Assembly (NCBI RefSeq): GCF_000720425.1
Contig: NZ_JOAJ01000005.1
Span: 558,001 to 622,000 of the forward strand
From: Nocardia rhamnosiphila NBRC 108938
Lineage (GTDB): Bacteria > Actinomycetota > Actinomycetes > Mycobacteriales > Mycobacteriaceae
DNA: 64,000 nt
Direction of reading: 5' to 3'
The notes under the pieces are model-generated. The model made no database searches, was not told the DNA's origin, and worked only from the letters and a program-made list of their open reading frames with translations. This document shows positions 44,286 through 52,441 of the stretch, in pieces. A program made the position numbers and the translations under genes. Position 1 is the first letter of the stretch. Every line of letters begins with the position of its first letter.

Positions 44286-45058
44286 TCAGGCCGGGTACCG
44301 GTACGCCGGGTAGGTCGGATAGCCGCGGTCACCGCCCTGGAAGTAGGTGTCTTCGTCGGCGGGGGTGATCGGGAGCGTATTGCGCAGTCGCTCGACGAGG
44401 TCGGGGTTGGCGAGGAAGGCGCGGCCGAAGAGACCGCTTCGACCGCGAACCGGATCCGGTTGCGGAGGGAGCCGCCGTAGCGGTCGGTGCGCAGATTGGC
44501 GTTCGAGGAGAGGAACTGGGAGATCAGATAGCCGTTGGCGCCGTGCAGTTCCACACCGTCGAAACCGGCGTCGACGGCGCGGCGGGCCGCGTCGGCATAG
44601 GACTCGGCGTGCGCGGGGATCTCGGCGGTGTCCAGGGCGCGTGGTACCGGAGCGGGGATACGGCCGGTGGGCACGAAGACATCGCCGACCGCGGCTACGG
44701 CCGAAGGGCCGACCGGTTGCAGGCCGGTGGTGTCGGGATGGGAGACCCGTCCGCCGTGCATGATCTGCGCGAAGATCCGTCCGCCGTTGGCGTGCACAGC
44801 GGCGGTCACCGGACGCCAGGAGTCGACGTGTTCGTCGGTGTACAGCCCGGGTGTCCCCGGATTGGATTGACCGACCGCGTTCGGCTGTACCCCTTCGCTC
44901 ACGATCAGACCGGCAGTCGCCCGCTGCGCGTAGTAGGTCGCCATCGCGGGTGTGGCCAGACCACCGGTGGCGGCCCGCACCCGGGTCATGGGAGCCATCA
45001 CCACGCGGTTGGGCAGCGCCGGATCACCGAGTCGGTAGTTGTCGAAAAGGCTGGTCAC
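44286..45058 (-). pseudogene. old yellow enzyme (alkene reductase) with internal deletion and frame change
   Basis: The first about 210 residues are a normal NADH:flavin oxidoreductase (MTSLFDNYRLGDPALPNRVV, IFAQIMHGGRVSHPD, GFDGVELHGANGYLISQFL, NLRTDRYGGSLRNRIRFAVE). The sequence then jumps, in another frame, to the family's C-terminal end GLFGRAFLANPDLVERLRNT followed by YFQGGDRGYPTYPAY and a stop at 44286. About 100 residues containing the last barrel strands and FMN phosphate site are missing near 44430. The start GTG 45058 still has AAGGAG and an intact MerR-type promoter, so the loss is probably recent. Confidence 0.82.
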
Positions 45059-45105
45059 CTCAGGTCTCCTTCATCTTCGGTGTACCCGGTTCGGGCCTAT
45101 CGGCT

Positions 45106-45137
45106 ACCGTAAAACCTCACATCGATGTCAGAGGCAA
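45106..45137 (-). promoter_or_regulatory. MerR-type promoter (20-bp spacer) for the old yellow enzyme
   Basis: On the minus strand TTGCCT (45137-45132) and TACGGT (45111-45106) are separated by 20 bp containing ACATCGATGT inside flanking CCTC/GAGG-like arms. Overlong spacers with a central dyad are the hallmark of promoters activated by MerR-family proteins, and the MerR gene is divergent next door. Confidence 0.65.
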
Positions 45138-45169
45138 GGCCTGTGGCGTGAGTCATGCGAGAGGACGCG

Positions 45170-45538
45170 ATGCGCATCGGCGACCTGGCGGCACGCACCG
45201 GGGTCGGCATCCGATCCCTGCGCTACTACGAAGAGCAGGGACTACTCACCAGCACCCGCAGCGGCGGCGGGCAGCGGCACTACACGGCCGATCAGGTCGA
45301 ACGGGTCGAATTCATCCAGCGGATGTACGCGGCGGGCCTGTCCAGCCGGACAGTCGCCGACGTACTGCCCTGCGTCGAATCACCGAGCGAGGAGACCTCC
45401 GACGCCGCGATGGCACGGATGGAACAGGAACGCGACCAGTTGTCCGCGCATATCGACGAACTGATCCGGACCCGCGACGCGCTCGATCGGCTCATGGCCG
45501 TGAACAGGGAGCACCACGCGAGTCTGCGAGGGGCGTAG
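45170..45538 (+). CDS. MerR-family transcriptional regulator
   Basis: This 122-residue protein has the MerR winged helix (MRIGDLAARTGVGIRSLRYY, EEQGLLTSTRSGGGQRHYT) and a coiled-coil dimerisation helix (RMEQERDQLSAHIDELIRT). The only Cys is in VLPCVES, so it is not a typical metal sensor; an organic or redox signal is likelier. ATG 45170 has GAGAGGA nearby; an in-frame ATG at 45155 is an alternative. Its target promoter appears to be the divergent old yellow enzyme gene, now broken. It overlaps the convergent MFS gene by 47 bp. Confidence 0.87.
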   Translation: MRIGDLAARTGVGIRSLRYYEEQGLLTSTRSGGGQRHYTADQVERVEFIQRMYAAGLSSRTVADVLPCVESPSEETSDAAMARMEQERDQLSAHIDELIRTRDALDRLMAVNREHHASLRGA

Positions 45539-46721
45539 CCGAATCGGCTTCGGTCCGGCGGGCGGCCGCCACCGACCGGGTGACTCCCCAGGTGACCAAC
45601 CCACCGAGCGCGTAGAGCGCGCCGGTCAGGCAGGAAGCCTGCCATCCCCATGTCGTGTAGGCCCAGGTCGTCGTGATCGCGCCCAGGGCCGAGCCGAGGG
45701 AGTAGAACGCCATATAGGCGCCGATGACACTGCCGGTGCGGTCCGGATGCGCCGCGGTCAGCAGGTGCTGGCTGCTGACATGTACGGCCTGAACGGCGAA
45801 GTCGAGCGCCACGATACCGATGACGAGCAGCCACAATGTCAGTTCGGTCCGGGCGATCAGAAGCCAGGACGCGGCCAGTAGGACGAGTGACCAGCCGGTG
45901 ACCGATTGGGCGCGACCGGAATCGGCCCAGCGTCCGGCCCGGGCGGCTCCGGCGGCTCCGGCGAGCCCGGCCAGGCCGAAGAGCCCGACCTCGGTGGTGC
46001 CGAGCGTCCAGGGTTGCGCGCCGAGCGGCAGGGCCAGGCCGCTCCACAGGGTTCCGAACGAGGCGAAGACGAAGAAAGTGATGACGCCTCGGCCGAGGAG
46101 TAGCGGGTCTTTCGCGGCCGATCGCCCCATGGACATCAGGACCTGCGGGTATCGGCCGCCGGATGATCTGGGGTCGGGCCGGAGTCTCGTCCGGACCGTG
46201 ACCGCGAGTGCGGCGCAGGCCGCGGCCAGCAGGACATAGACGGCGCGCCAGCCGATGGTGTCGCCCAGGAGCCCGGCCAGGACGCGGACTCCGAGGATGC
46301 CGATCACCACGCCCGAGGTGACCGCGCCGATATTGCGTCCCCGCTCGTGTGGTGCGGAGATCGCCGCGACATAGGCGACGGTGACCTGAACGACGACCGC
46401 GAACAGGCCGGCCATCGCCAGGCCCGCCACCGCGATGATCGCGTTCGGTGCGACCGCCGCGGTCGCGGCTCCGGCGCCGGTGAGCAGCAGGTGGCCGGTG
46501 ATGAGCCGCCGGCGATCCAGTATGTCGCCGAGCGGTACGAGCAGGACCAGGCCCGCGAAGTACCCGATCTGCCCGGCCGCGACCAGCCGGCCCAGTGATT
46601 CCGGTGCCAGTCCGAGTTCGGCACCGGCTTTCTCGAGAACCGGCTGGATCGCGTAGATCGTGGACACCGCCACGGCGCAAACCATGGCCAGGACGAGCCG
46701 CGGTGACTTCGCGACAACCAT
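45492..46721 (-). CDS. major facilitator superfamily efflux transporter
   Basis: This 409-residue protein has about 12 membrane helices and the MFS motif A-like loop LVPLGDILDRRRLITGHLLL between helices 2 and 3; a DHA1-type drug or metabolite exporter is likely. ATG 46721 follows GGAGG; the long open frame upstream is not coding. It is divergent from an HxlR regulator gene across a 54-bp dyad operator, so expression is probably induced by a substrate of the pump. Confidence 0.88.
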   Translation of the reverse strand: MVVAKSPRLVLAMVCAVAVSTIYAIQPVLEKAGAELGLAPESLGRLVAAGQIGYFAGLVLLVPLGDILDRRRLITGHLLLTGAGAATAAVAPNAIIAVAGLAMAGLFAVVVQVTVAYVAAISAPHERGRNIGAVTSGVVIGILGVRVLAGLLGDTIGWRAVYVLLAAACAALAVTVRTRLRPDPRSSGGRYPQVLMSMGRSAAKDPLLLGRGVITFFVFASFGTLWSGLALPLGAQPWTLGTTEVGLFGLAGLAGAAGAARAGRWADSGRAQSVTGWSLVLLAASWLLIARTELTLWLLVIGIVALDFAVQAVHVSSQHLLTAAHPDRTGSVIGAYMAFYSLGSALGAITTTWAYTTWGWQASCLTGALYALGGLVTWGVTRSVAAARRTEADSATPLADSRGAPCSRP

Positions 46722-46735
46722 AACCGCCTCCAATT

Positions 46736-46789
46736 GGTAGCAATATGAAACCATTTGACGGTATGGCAAAATGGTTTCGAATTGCAACC
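46736..46789. promoter_or_regulatory. 54-bp nested dyad operator between MFS and HxlR genes
   Basis: Inner arms GAAACCATTT (46747-46756) and AAATGGTTTC (46769-46778) are perfect. Outer arms GGTAGCAAT (46736-46744) and ATTGCAACC (46781-46789) match with one mismatch. Both share the same centre (46762.5). It is a strong candidate for HxlR dimer-of-dimers binding to control both divergent genes. Confidence 0.65.
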
Positions 46790-46808
46790 GAAGGGGTGAA
46801 GTGGATCG

Positions 46809-47258
46809 ATGGAACTCGGCGCCGGCCGCGAATGGACCGACCCCACCTGTCCGGTGGCCCGGACGGTCGACCTCGTCGGCGATCGGTGGAGCCTGCTCAT
46901 CGTTCGGGACGCCATGGACGGCGCGGCGTCGTTCACCGAGTTCCGGCAGCGGCTCGGGATCGCCCGCAATATCCTCGCCGACCGGCTCCGCCGGCTCGTC
47001 GACAACGGGATCCTGGCCACCAGCACGGCCCCGGGCGGGAAGCGGCACGTCTACGAGCTGACCGCCGCGGGCAAGGATCTGTTCACGACCATCGTGGCGT
47101 TGCGGCAGTGGGGTGAGCGCAACGCGTTCACCGCCGGTGAGGCCCGGTCGACACTGACCGATCTCGCCGGGAACGAACTCGCCGAGCTGGGCCCGCGCAC
47201 CCGGGCCGGCCACGAAGTCGGTGCGGACACTTCGCAGGTGCGACGCCCGGTGGCCTGA
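46809..47258 (+). CDS. HxlR-family transcriptional regulator
   Basis: This 149-residue winged-helix regulator has the family core CPVARTVDLVGDRWSLLIVR, FTEFRQRLGIARNILADRLR and LVDNGILATSTAPGGKRHVY, and the N-terminal sensing Cys near residue 14. It is divergent from the MFS gene and likely represses it through the dyad at 46736-46789. About 200 bases follow before the metallopeptidase gene with no recognised feature. Confidence 0.9.
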   Translation: MELGAGREWTDPTCPVARTVDLVGDRWSLLIVRDAMDGAASFTEFRQRLGIARNILADRLRRLVDNGILATSTAPGGKRHVYELTAAGKDLFTTIVALRQWGERNAFTAGEARSTLTDLAGNELAELGPRTRAGHEVGADTSQVRRPVA

Positions 47259-47460
47259 GCAGGGGCCGGGACGGCAGCGCGAGGCGGCCGGGGTGGGCGC
47301 CGTGTCGGGGTGCTCTCGGCCCGGCGACCGACTCGAAGGGACCGGCCTGGTGTCAAGGACCTTGTGCACAATTCGGTCGCGGCTCGGATTGCCCTGCGCG
47401 GGAGCCCCACTGCGGATATCGTGACCGAATAAGGGGTTCAGTGGGTGAAGCGGGGGCCGA

Positions 47461-48336
47461 ATGGTCAGCGGCGCCGTGCGGGCGCTGCAACAGGTGCTCG
47501 CCGGGACGAAGAATTTCATTGCAGGCAACAGGGATGTCCGGATTTCGGCACTCCACGGACACGCCGGCAAATCCCGCGCGGCCGCCGACCGGTTCGAGCG
47601 TCTGGACCCGCGGCTCGCCGACGGGATCCGCAGTCCCGACTTCCGTCGTGCCGACGACGGTCCGACTGGGGAGTACCCGTTGCCCGGCCGCGTGGATGTG
47701 CCGCGGTTCGAGACGACCGGGCTCGGTGACGAGGTCGATCGATTGGCCGGGTTGTCGCCGACGCTGCAGGAATTGCTCCGGGAACTGAAGCAGGACGGGT
47801 GGACGATCGGGTACGGCGATGTGGGCGGTGGCGCGCATACGAAGCGCAGCGACGTGCGGATAACCGTGCACAGTGCCGACCGCGACGATCCGGAGAAGGG
47901 CCTCGGCGCGCTGGCTCATGAAGCCGGGCATGCGTATCGCGGGGCCTACGAGCCGCAGGCGGTGGCCTATAGCGGGCAGGGCCGTACGAGCTGGGTACGT
48001 GAGAGTGCCTTCGAACACCTGCGGGACGAGGGCGAGGCCGCGCTCATGGAAACGCAGATCCTGCGCGAGATCGCCGCGGCGGGTGGTCCCCGGTTGCGTA
48101 CCTCCGGTGAGTTCGGGGAGCTGTACGAGAACCACTACGACCGGTATCGGCGCGGGGAATTGACCCGAGACGGCGCGCGGGACGAGAACGCCCGCGGTTT
48201 CATGAAGGAATACCGCAGCGGCAGTGGGGAGTCCGGCACCCCGGAGACCTATCTGGCCCATTACGAGAGCATTTACCACAATGTCTTCGACGCGGACGAG
48301 GCGCTACAGATTGCGCGGATGATGTACGGCGAATGA
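47461..48336 (+). CDS. stand-alone HExxH metallopeptidase-domain protein, toxin-like
   Basis: This 291-residue protein has a zinc-protease signature GLGALAHEAGHAYRG (HEAGH near residue 157) and a downstream FEHLRDEGEAALMETQILRE whose Glu is in the right place for the third zinc ligand. The remainder matches no family I know. HEAGH plus a later EGEA pattern recalls metallopeptidase domains at the C-terminus of polymorphic and type VI toxins. Here the domain stands alone with no signal peptide or WXG module. ATG 47461 is the first start after an in-frame stop, with a weak G-rich ribosome site. The convergent 48353 gene is next. Confidence 0.62.
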   Translation: MVSGAVRALQQVLAGTKNFIAGNRDVRISALHGHAGKSRAAADRFERLDPRLADGIRSPDFRRADDGPTGEYPLPGRVDVPRFETTGLGDEVDRLAGLSPTLQELLRELKQDGWTIGYGDVGGGAHTKRSDVRITVHSADRDDPEKGLGALAHEAGHAYRGAYEPQAVAYSGQGRTSWVRESAFEHLRDEGEAALMETQILREIAAAGGPRLRTSGEFGELYENHYDRYRRGELTRDGARDENARGFMKEYRSGSGESGTPETYLAHYESIYHNVFDADEALQIARMMYGE

Positions 48337-48352
48337 GTGGAAGCAGAAGTCT

Positions 48353-48829
48353 TTATCCCGCTGAGCTTTCGGGTCCCCGATCCGACGATGCGTGGCGGTG
48401 CAGGGCGACGGTGGTGAGCGTTCTGGACTTCGCGGTGAGATCGAGGAACACCACCGTATCGCCGATCTCCTCCCGGAACGATATGACTCCCTCCGGCGGC
48501 GTATGGGGTTCGAGCGCCATGCCCTGCCTCGGCATGGCGAAGTACCCGCGTAATTCGTCCTGGCGCACGACCACACCCGCCCGGACCGACAGCGCTGTCA
48601 GGTGTAGCGAAGCCGGTGTGTAGGGGCGTGGTATTCGCACGGTGAGGCCTTCGAACGGGCCGGTGCTCGGGGACCCGGTGAATTCCCGCATGAAGCTGTT
48701 CGAACACAGAATCTCGCGCAACTCGGTCGCGAAGGCGGCGGCAACCGTGGCCGGGTCGAACGGGTCGGCCGCGGCGAGCAGTTGATCGACCGATGCTCGG
48801 ATCGCGTACGCCTGCGATGTATCGGTCAT
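48353..48829 (-). CDS. hypothetical protein, convergent with the metallopeptidase
   Basis: This 158-residue protein begins MTDTSQAYAIRASVDQLLAA with GAGGGGA upstream of ATG 48829. The second half is predicted beta-rich (LTALSVRAGVVVRQDELRGY, GDTVVFLDLTAKSRTLTTVA). No membrane segment or signal peptide. I do not recognise a family. It ends 16 bp from the end of the metallopeptidase gene; an immunity role is conceivable, but immunity genes are usually co-directional. Confidence 0.6.
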   Translation of the reverse strand: MTDTSQAYAIRASVDQLLAAADPFDPATVAAAFATELREILCSNSFMREFTGSPSTGPFEGLTVRIPRPYTPASLHLTALSVRAGVVVRQDELRGYFAMPRQGMALEPHTPPEGVISFREEIGDTVVFLDLTAKSRTLTTVALHRHASSDRGPESSAG

Positions 48830-48931
48830 CGCGTATCCCCTCGGAGGTGTGGAAGCGAACCGGTATCAGCATCGCCCAACCCGGCCCGGGCCGCTAGTGC
48901 GAATTTCGTTGTGGAAGGTGCCTATCGTTGT

Positions 48932-49531
48932 TCAGGGCACCGGCGCGGTGCGGAGGGCTTCGAGGATCCGGCGCAGGGATGCCAGGGTGTCGGACAGGGC
49001 GCCGGGGCCGGGGGAGGTGGCGAGCCAGAGGGCGGCTTCGTTCATGGCGCCGGACAGCAGGTGGGTGAGCGGCGGTATGGGCTGGGGCGGGATGACTCCC
49101 GCGGTGACCAGTGTGGTGAGGGCGTCTTCGAGGTGGCGGGCGGAGGCGGATTCGTCCATGGCGCGCCATTCCTGCCAGCCGAGCACCGCGGGGCCGTCGA
49201 TCAGCATGATGCGCTGGATATCGGGGGTGGTGCAGATGGTCAGGAAGGTTTCGCAGCCGGTGACGAGCTGGGTCCACGGGTCCGATTCGGTGTCCGCGGC
49301 GGCGGCGACGCGGTCGCCGACCTCGGATTGCACGTCCTCCAGGACCGCGCGGAACAGCGTGAGTTTGCTGTCGAAATTATGGTAGAGCGCGCCCTTGGTG
49401 ACGCCCGCCGCGGTAACGATCTCCGAAAGACCCACGGCGGCATAACCTTTGGTGGCAAAAAGCTTCCTGCTCTGGTGTAGCAGCGTTGCGCGGGTCTGTT
49501 CCCGCTGCTGGGCGCGCAGCGATCCGGCCAT
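48932..49531 (-). CDS. TetR-family transcriptional repressor
   Basis: This 199-residue regulator has the N-terminal helix-turn-helix SRKLFATKGYAAVGLSEIVT, AAGVTKGALYHNFDSKLTLF and a helical ligand domain with TPDIQRIMLIDGPAVLGWQE, a feature of a common actinobacterial TetR subgroup. GGAAGG precedes the ATG. Two matching palindromes lie between it and the divergent VOC gene, so it probably represses both. Confidence 0.9.
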   Translation of the reverse strand: MAGSLRAQQREQTRATLLHQSRKLFATKGYAAVGLSEIVTAAGVTKGALYHNFDSKLTLFRAVLEDVQSEVGDRVAAAADTESDPWTQLVTGCETFLTICTTPDIQRIMLIDGPAVLGWQEWRAMDESASARHLEDALTTLVTAGVIPPQPIPPLTHLLSGAMNEAALWLATSPGPGALSDTLASLRRILEALRTAPVP

Positions 49532-49548
49532 CGCGAACCTTCCGTTGA

Positions 49549-49595
49549 CATACCGACGGTATGCGGCCTAGCCTAGTTCGCATACCGTTGGTATG
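49549..49595. promoter_or_regulatory. two TetR operator palindromes
   Basis: CATACCG-A-CGGTATG (49549-49563) and CATACC-GTT-GGTATG (49581-49595) have centres 32 bp apart, about three helical turns. They flank a possible -10 TAGCCT (49569-49574) of the VOC gene. Confidence 0.75.
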
Positions 49596-49621
49596 TGAAA
49601 TTCGGCGCGAAAGAGGCAGGT

Positions 49622-50053
49622 ATGGCACTCGGCAGCTTCTACCCGGTCATCGGCACCACTCGGATCGCGCAGACGCGCGATTTCTACACCCGCTGGTTCG
49701 GTTTCGAGATCATCTTCGAAGCGGACTGGTACGTCAGCCTGCGACGGACCGAAGGCGAGCGGTACTACGAGCTGGCACTACTCGACCCCACACACCCGAC
49801 CGTCCCCGCCGGCTACCGCAAACCGGTCCAGGGCCTGCTGCTGAACTTCGAGGTCGACGATGTCGACGCGGAATGGGAACGGCTGATAGTGCGGGGCGGA
49901 TTGCGGGCCGAACTCGATATCCGCTCGGAGGATTTCGGGCAGCGGCATTTCCTCCTCGCGGATCCGAGCGGCGTGCTGATCGATGTCATCACCGAGATAC
50001 CGCCCACCGCCGAATACGCCGGACAGTTCGCCGCCGGATCCACGGCGGTATGA
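49622..50053 (+). CDS. VOC-superfamily (glyoxalase-like) protein
   Basis: This 143-residue single VOC module has the betaalphabetabetabeta repeats [20 protein letters not shown] and [20 protein letters not shown]. Members include glyoxalase I, ring-cleaving dioxygenases and antibiotic-binding or -modifying proteins; metal ligands are not certain here. ATG 49622 follows AGAGGCAGGT; a GTG at 49595 lies inside the operator and is less likely. Control by the divergent TetR suggests a detoxification or resistance role. Confidence 0.85.
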   Translation: MALGSFYPVIGTTRIAQTRDFYTRWFGFEIIFEADWYVSLRRTEGERYYELALLDPTHPTVPAGYRKPVQGLLLNFEVDDVDAEWERLIVRGGLRAELDIRSEDFGQRHFLLADPSGVLIDVITEIPPTAEYAGQFAAGSTAV

Positions 50054-50056
50054 GGC

Positions 50057-50551
50057 TCAGTCCCTGTCGCCGCCGGGGTGCGGCTCGGCGGATCCGGTTC
50101 TCCGGAAGAGCAGGGGCGGGGGAAAGTCCCTGGACACGATCCGCGTACCGGACCACGGGCACACCGTGCGACTGTCACGCAGGTGTTCGCCGACGAGTCC
50201 CTCCACGATGGTGACATTGCGGACGGGGCACAGTCCGGGGCAGCCGATGGTGGTGATCGCACCGCCGCGGTCGCGGTGGACGGCGCTGCGCAGGTGCCGC
50301 GAGCTGATCCAGGGCCGGTGGCCGAGCGGACAGACGGCCTGACCGGTGACCTTCATCCCCACCCAAGGACATTCACCGGGGACATTGCGCCAGTGTTCGG
50401 CCACTCTGCCGTCCAGCACGGCCGTCCCGTGTAGGCAGTGCAGGGTTTCCGGGCACCGATACAGACCGGAAGAGGTCTTGGTGATGAGCATCCCGAGATG
50501 GATCCAGGGCTCGATCCGGCAATCGCAGGCAGAACCGGCTGACTGTGGCAT
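50057..50551 (-). CDS. cysteine-rich protein with two tandem CP-[WY]-x-G repeats
   Basis: This 164-residue protein contains an internal duplication: RCPETLHCLHGTAVLDGRVA with EHWRNVPGECPWVGMKVTG, and TIGCPGLCPVRNVTIVEGLV with GEHLRDSRTVCPWSGTRIVS. Each unit has one or two early Cys, then G-x-V-x-EH-x-R and CPWxG, plus a partial third unit at the N-terminus with CDC. The Cys/His pattern suggests zinc ribbons. No family is recognised. The start is uncertain: ATG 50551 or 50491, neither with a good ribosome site. Its 3' end is 3 bp from the convergent VOC gene. Confidence 0.55.
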   Translation of the reverse strand: MPQSAGSACDCRIEPWIHLGMLITKTSSGLYRCPETLHCLHGTAVLDGRVAEHWRNVPGECPWVGMKVTGQAVCPLGHRPWISSRHLRSAVHRDRGGAITTIGCPGLCPVRNVTIVEGLVGEHLRDSRTVCPWSGTRIVSRDFPPPLLFRRTGSAEPHPGGDRD

Positions 50552-50602
50552 GCGGTGTGATTCGGCCCGCCGGTGTTGCCGGATGGGCGCACAATGGATC
50601 GG

Positions 50603-51256
50603 ATGACATCCGGTGCGCGTACGCAGTTCGACGACCCGGCCGATCTCCGGTCGCGACTACGGCACGTCTACTGGATCGGTGGGGGGAGCGGCGCCGGGAA
50701 GTCGGCCGTCGCGACCGCTGTCGCCGCCCGGCACGGTCTGCGGGTGTACTCGACCGATGACGCCATGGCCGAGCACGCGGCGCGCGGCGCGCCCGGCGAC
50801 GCGCCGTATCTGTCGGCGTTCCTCGGGATGAGCATGGACGAGCGCTGGGTGCACCGGACCCCGGAGACGATGTTCGACACGTTCCACTGGTTCCGGGGCG
50901 AGGGTTTCGGTGCGATCATCGACGACCTGCTGGGCATCCCCGAGCCGACCGTCGCCGAAGGGTTCCGCCTGCTGCCGCACCTGGTCGCGCCGCTGCTGGC
51001 CCGGCCTGCCCAGGGGATCTGGATGCTGCCGTCACCACAGTTCCGTCGCGACGTCTTCGCCGGCCGCGGCTGGGAGATCCCGCGCCGGACGAGCGACCCC
51101 GCCCGCGCCCGGCGCAACCTGCTGCGCCGCGACGAAATGTTCACCGACCACGTGCGCGCGGAAACGGCTCGGCTCGGGCTGCCCGTGCTCGAGGTCGACG
51201 GATCGATGACCGAACACGACGCCGCGGACCATGTAGGACGTGCCTTCGGCCTGTGA
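50603..51256 (+). CDS. P-loop NTPase, kinase-like
   Basis: This 217-residue protein has a Walker A motif VYWIGGGSGAGKSAVATAVA near residue 25, VYSTDDAMAEHA after it, and a small alpha/beta fold typical of nucleoside or shikimate-type kinases. Later GRGWEIPRRTSDPARARRNL has the basic residues of a lid. The substrate is unknown; antibiotic- or nucleoside-kinase-like proteins have this look. CACAAT lies 7 nt before ATG 50603, and an ATG at 50594 is in frame. It is convergent with Uma2 by 14 bp. Confidence 0.75.
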   Translation: MTSGARTQFDDPADLRSRLRHVYWIGGGSGAGKSAVATAVAARHGLRVYSTDDAMAEHAARGAPGDAPYLSAFLGMSMDERWVHRTPETMFDTFHWFRGEGFGAIIDDLLGIPEPTVAEGFRLLPHLVAPLLARPAQGIWMLPSPQFRRDVFAGRGWEIPRRTSDPARARRNLLRRDEMFTDHVRAETARLGLPVLEVDGSMTEHDAADHVGRAFGL

Positions 51257-51270
51257 TCCGCCGCGGCGGT

Positions 51271-51837
51271 TCAGATCCGGCCGAGATCGATCTTCACGGG
51301 GAACGGGGCGGAAGCCTCGACGACTCCGGTGAACATCTCGCCGGTTCGGTAGGACCCGGTCGCCGGATCGAGGATATAGGTGTAGATCAGCGGGACTCCG
51401 GTGGCGGCCTGTTCGATCCGCCAATAGAACGCGATACCGGCCCGGGCATACTGCTCCACTTTCACTATGCGATCGGTGGTTTCGGAGCCGGGCGAGACGA
51501 CTTCGGCCACCAGGAGCACGTGCTCGGGGCGGGTCGGCGTGATATCGATCGTGTCCGCGCGATACACCACGACATCCGGACGCCGATTGTTGAGCGGTAC
51601 GTCCTGGAGCCGGACATCGAAATCGGTATCAGCGTTCCAATCGGGCCCGGCCGCGGCGTCCAGCGCGTTCGCCAGGATCCGGGCCAGGCGGTTGTGCCGC
51701 TTGGACGCGCTCGGACTCACGGCGACCATCCCGTCCACGATTTCGATCCCCGCACACTGCTCCTCGGTCCAGGAGTCGTACTCCTCGGGCGTGATCTGCT
51801 CGTGCATCCACGCGGGGGCAATCGTCTCGGTGGTCAT
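51271..51837 (-). CDS. Uma2-family (DUF820) putative endonuclease
   Basis: This 188-residue protein has the Uma2 pattern GIEIVDGMVAVSPSASKRHN, RRPDVVVYRADTIDI, HVLLVAEVVSPGSETTDRIV and KVEQYARAGIAFYW. These residues (RPDVVV, E, KxxQYAxAGIxxYW) form a PD-(D/E)XK nuclease fold. The family is abundant in actinobacteria and cyanobacteria, often near mobile DNA, and its biological role is mostly unknown. Confidence 0.9.
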   Translation of the reverse strand: MTTETIAPAWMHEQITPEEYDSWTEEQCAGIEIVDGMVAVSPSASKRHNRLARILANALDAAAGPDWNADTDFDVRLQDVPLNNRRPDVVVYRADTIDITPTRPEHVLLVAEVVSPGSETTDRIVKVEQYARAGIAFYWRIEQAATGVPLIYTYILDPATGSYRTGEMFTGVVEASAPFPVKIDLGRI

Positions 51838-52058
51838 GACGCTCCTCCCGGATACCTGTCGAGCGGGTCCGATCCCGCTGAATGGAGTCTACTTCGTCGT
51901 CCCATGCCGTGGCCTGCTCGTTCCGGGGGTGTACCCGGGGGAAAAGCCTCGCTCCGACTCGGTCGCGCGTCGTGCCGGCGGAGGACGCCGGGGCGGGATC
52001 CCCGGCTCGGCAATGCGGTCGCGGGTCGGCTCGGTGTGATCCGCCGGTCTGATGGATC

Positions 52059-52394
52059 ATGTACGCCGTGAGCGATACCGATCTTGTGGACGTGACCATC
52101 AGTGGACCCGACGAAGAATGGCTGGCGGAGTTCACCCACCGGCTCGTCACGGATCGGTTGGCGGCGTGCGGGAACATCATCCCGGACGTGCGCTCGATCT
52201 ACCGGTGGGAGGGTGCGGTGGAGGACGCCTCCGAGGCCGTGGTCGTACTGCACACGCGGGCGTCGCTGGTGCCCGCGATCGTCGAACGCGCCAACTCCGA
52301 ACACCCCGACGAGGTCCCCCAGGTCGTCGCGGTACCGGTGGCGGGGGTGAACCCCGCCTACGGTCAGTGGATCCTGGACGAGACCGCGAGCTGA
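52059..52394 (+). CDS. cutA: CutA1 divalent-cation tolerance protein
   Basis: CutA is a small trimeric protein linked to copper and other divalent metal tolerance. The 111-residue product has the family pattern HRLVTDRLAACGNIIPDVRS, YRWEGAVEDASEAVVVLHTR and EHPDEVPQVVAVPVAGVNPA. ATG 52059 or GTG 52068 could start it. The 3' end is convergent with a GNAT gene, with a 9-bp hairpin between. Confidence 0.93.
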   Translation: MYAVSDTDLVDVTISGPDEEWLAEFTHRLVTDRLAACGNIIPDVRSIYRWEGAVEDASEAVVVLHTRASLVPAIVERANSEHPDEVPQVVAVPVAGVNPAYGQWILDETAS

Positions 52395-52405
52395 TCAACG
52401 GCGCC

Positions 52406-52433
52406 TACCGCGCCCGGTCCGTCCGGCGCGGTA
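52406..52433. terminator. 9-bp perfect hairpin between convergent cutA and GNAT genes
   Basis: TACCGCGCC (52406-52414) pairs with GGCGCGGTA (52425-52433) across 10 nt, between the stops at 52394 and 52442. It could serve both genes. Confidence 0.5.
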
Positions 52434-52441
52434 TCCGGGGC

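Noticed and set aside
39761..45138. integrated prophage or transposon
   Set aside because: There is no integrase, transposase, attachment-site tRNA or terminal repeat; only gene remnants and a break in gene order.
46722..47570. N-terminal extension of the MFS frame
   Set aside because: The ribosome site and first membrane helix place the start at 46721; the extension is antisense to the HxlR gene and covers the operator.
48353..48829. immunity protein of the metallopeptidase
   Set aside because: The orientation is convergent, and there is no sequence basis for an immunity function, so it is left as hypothetical.
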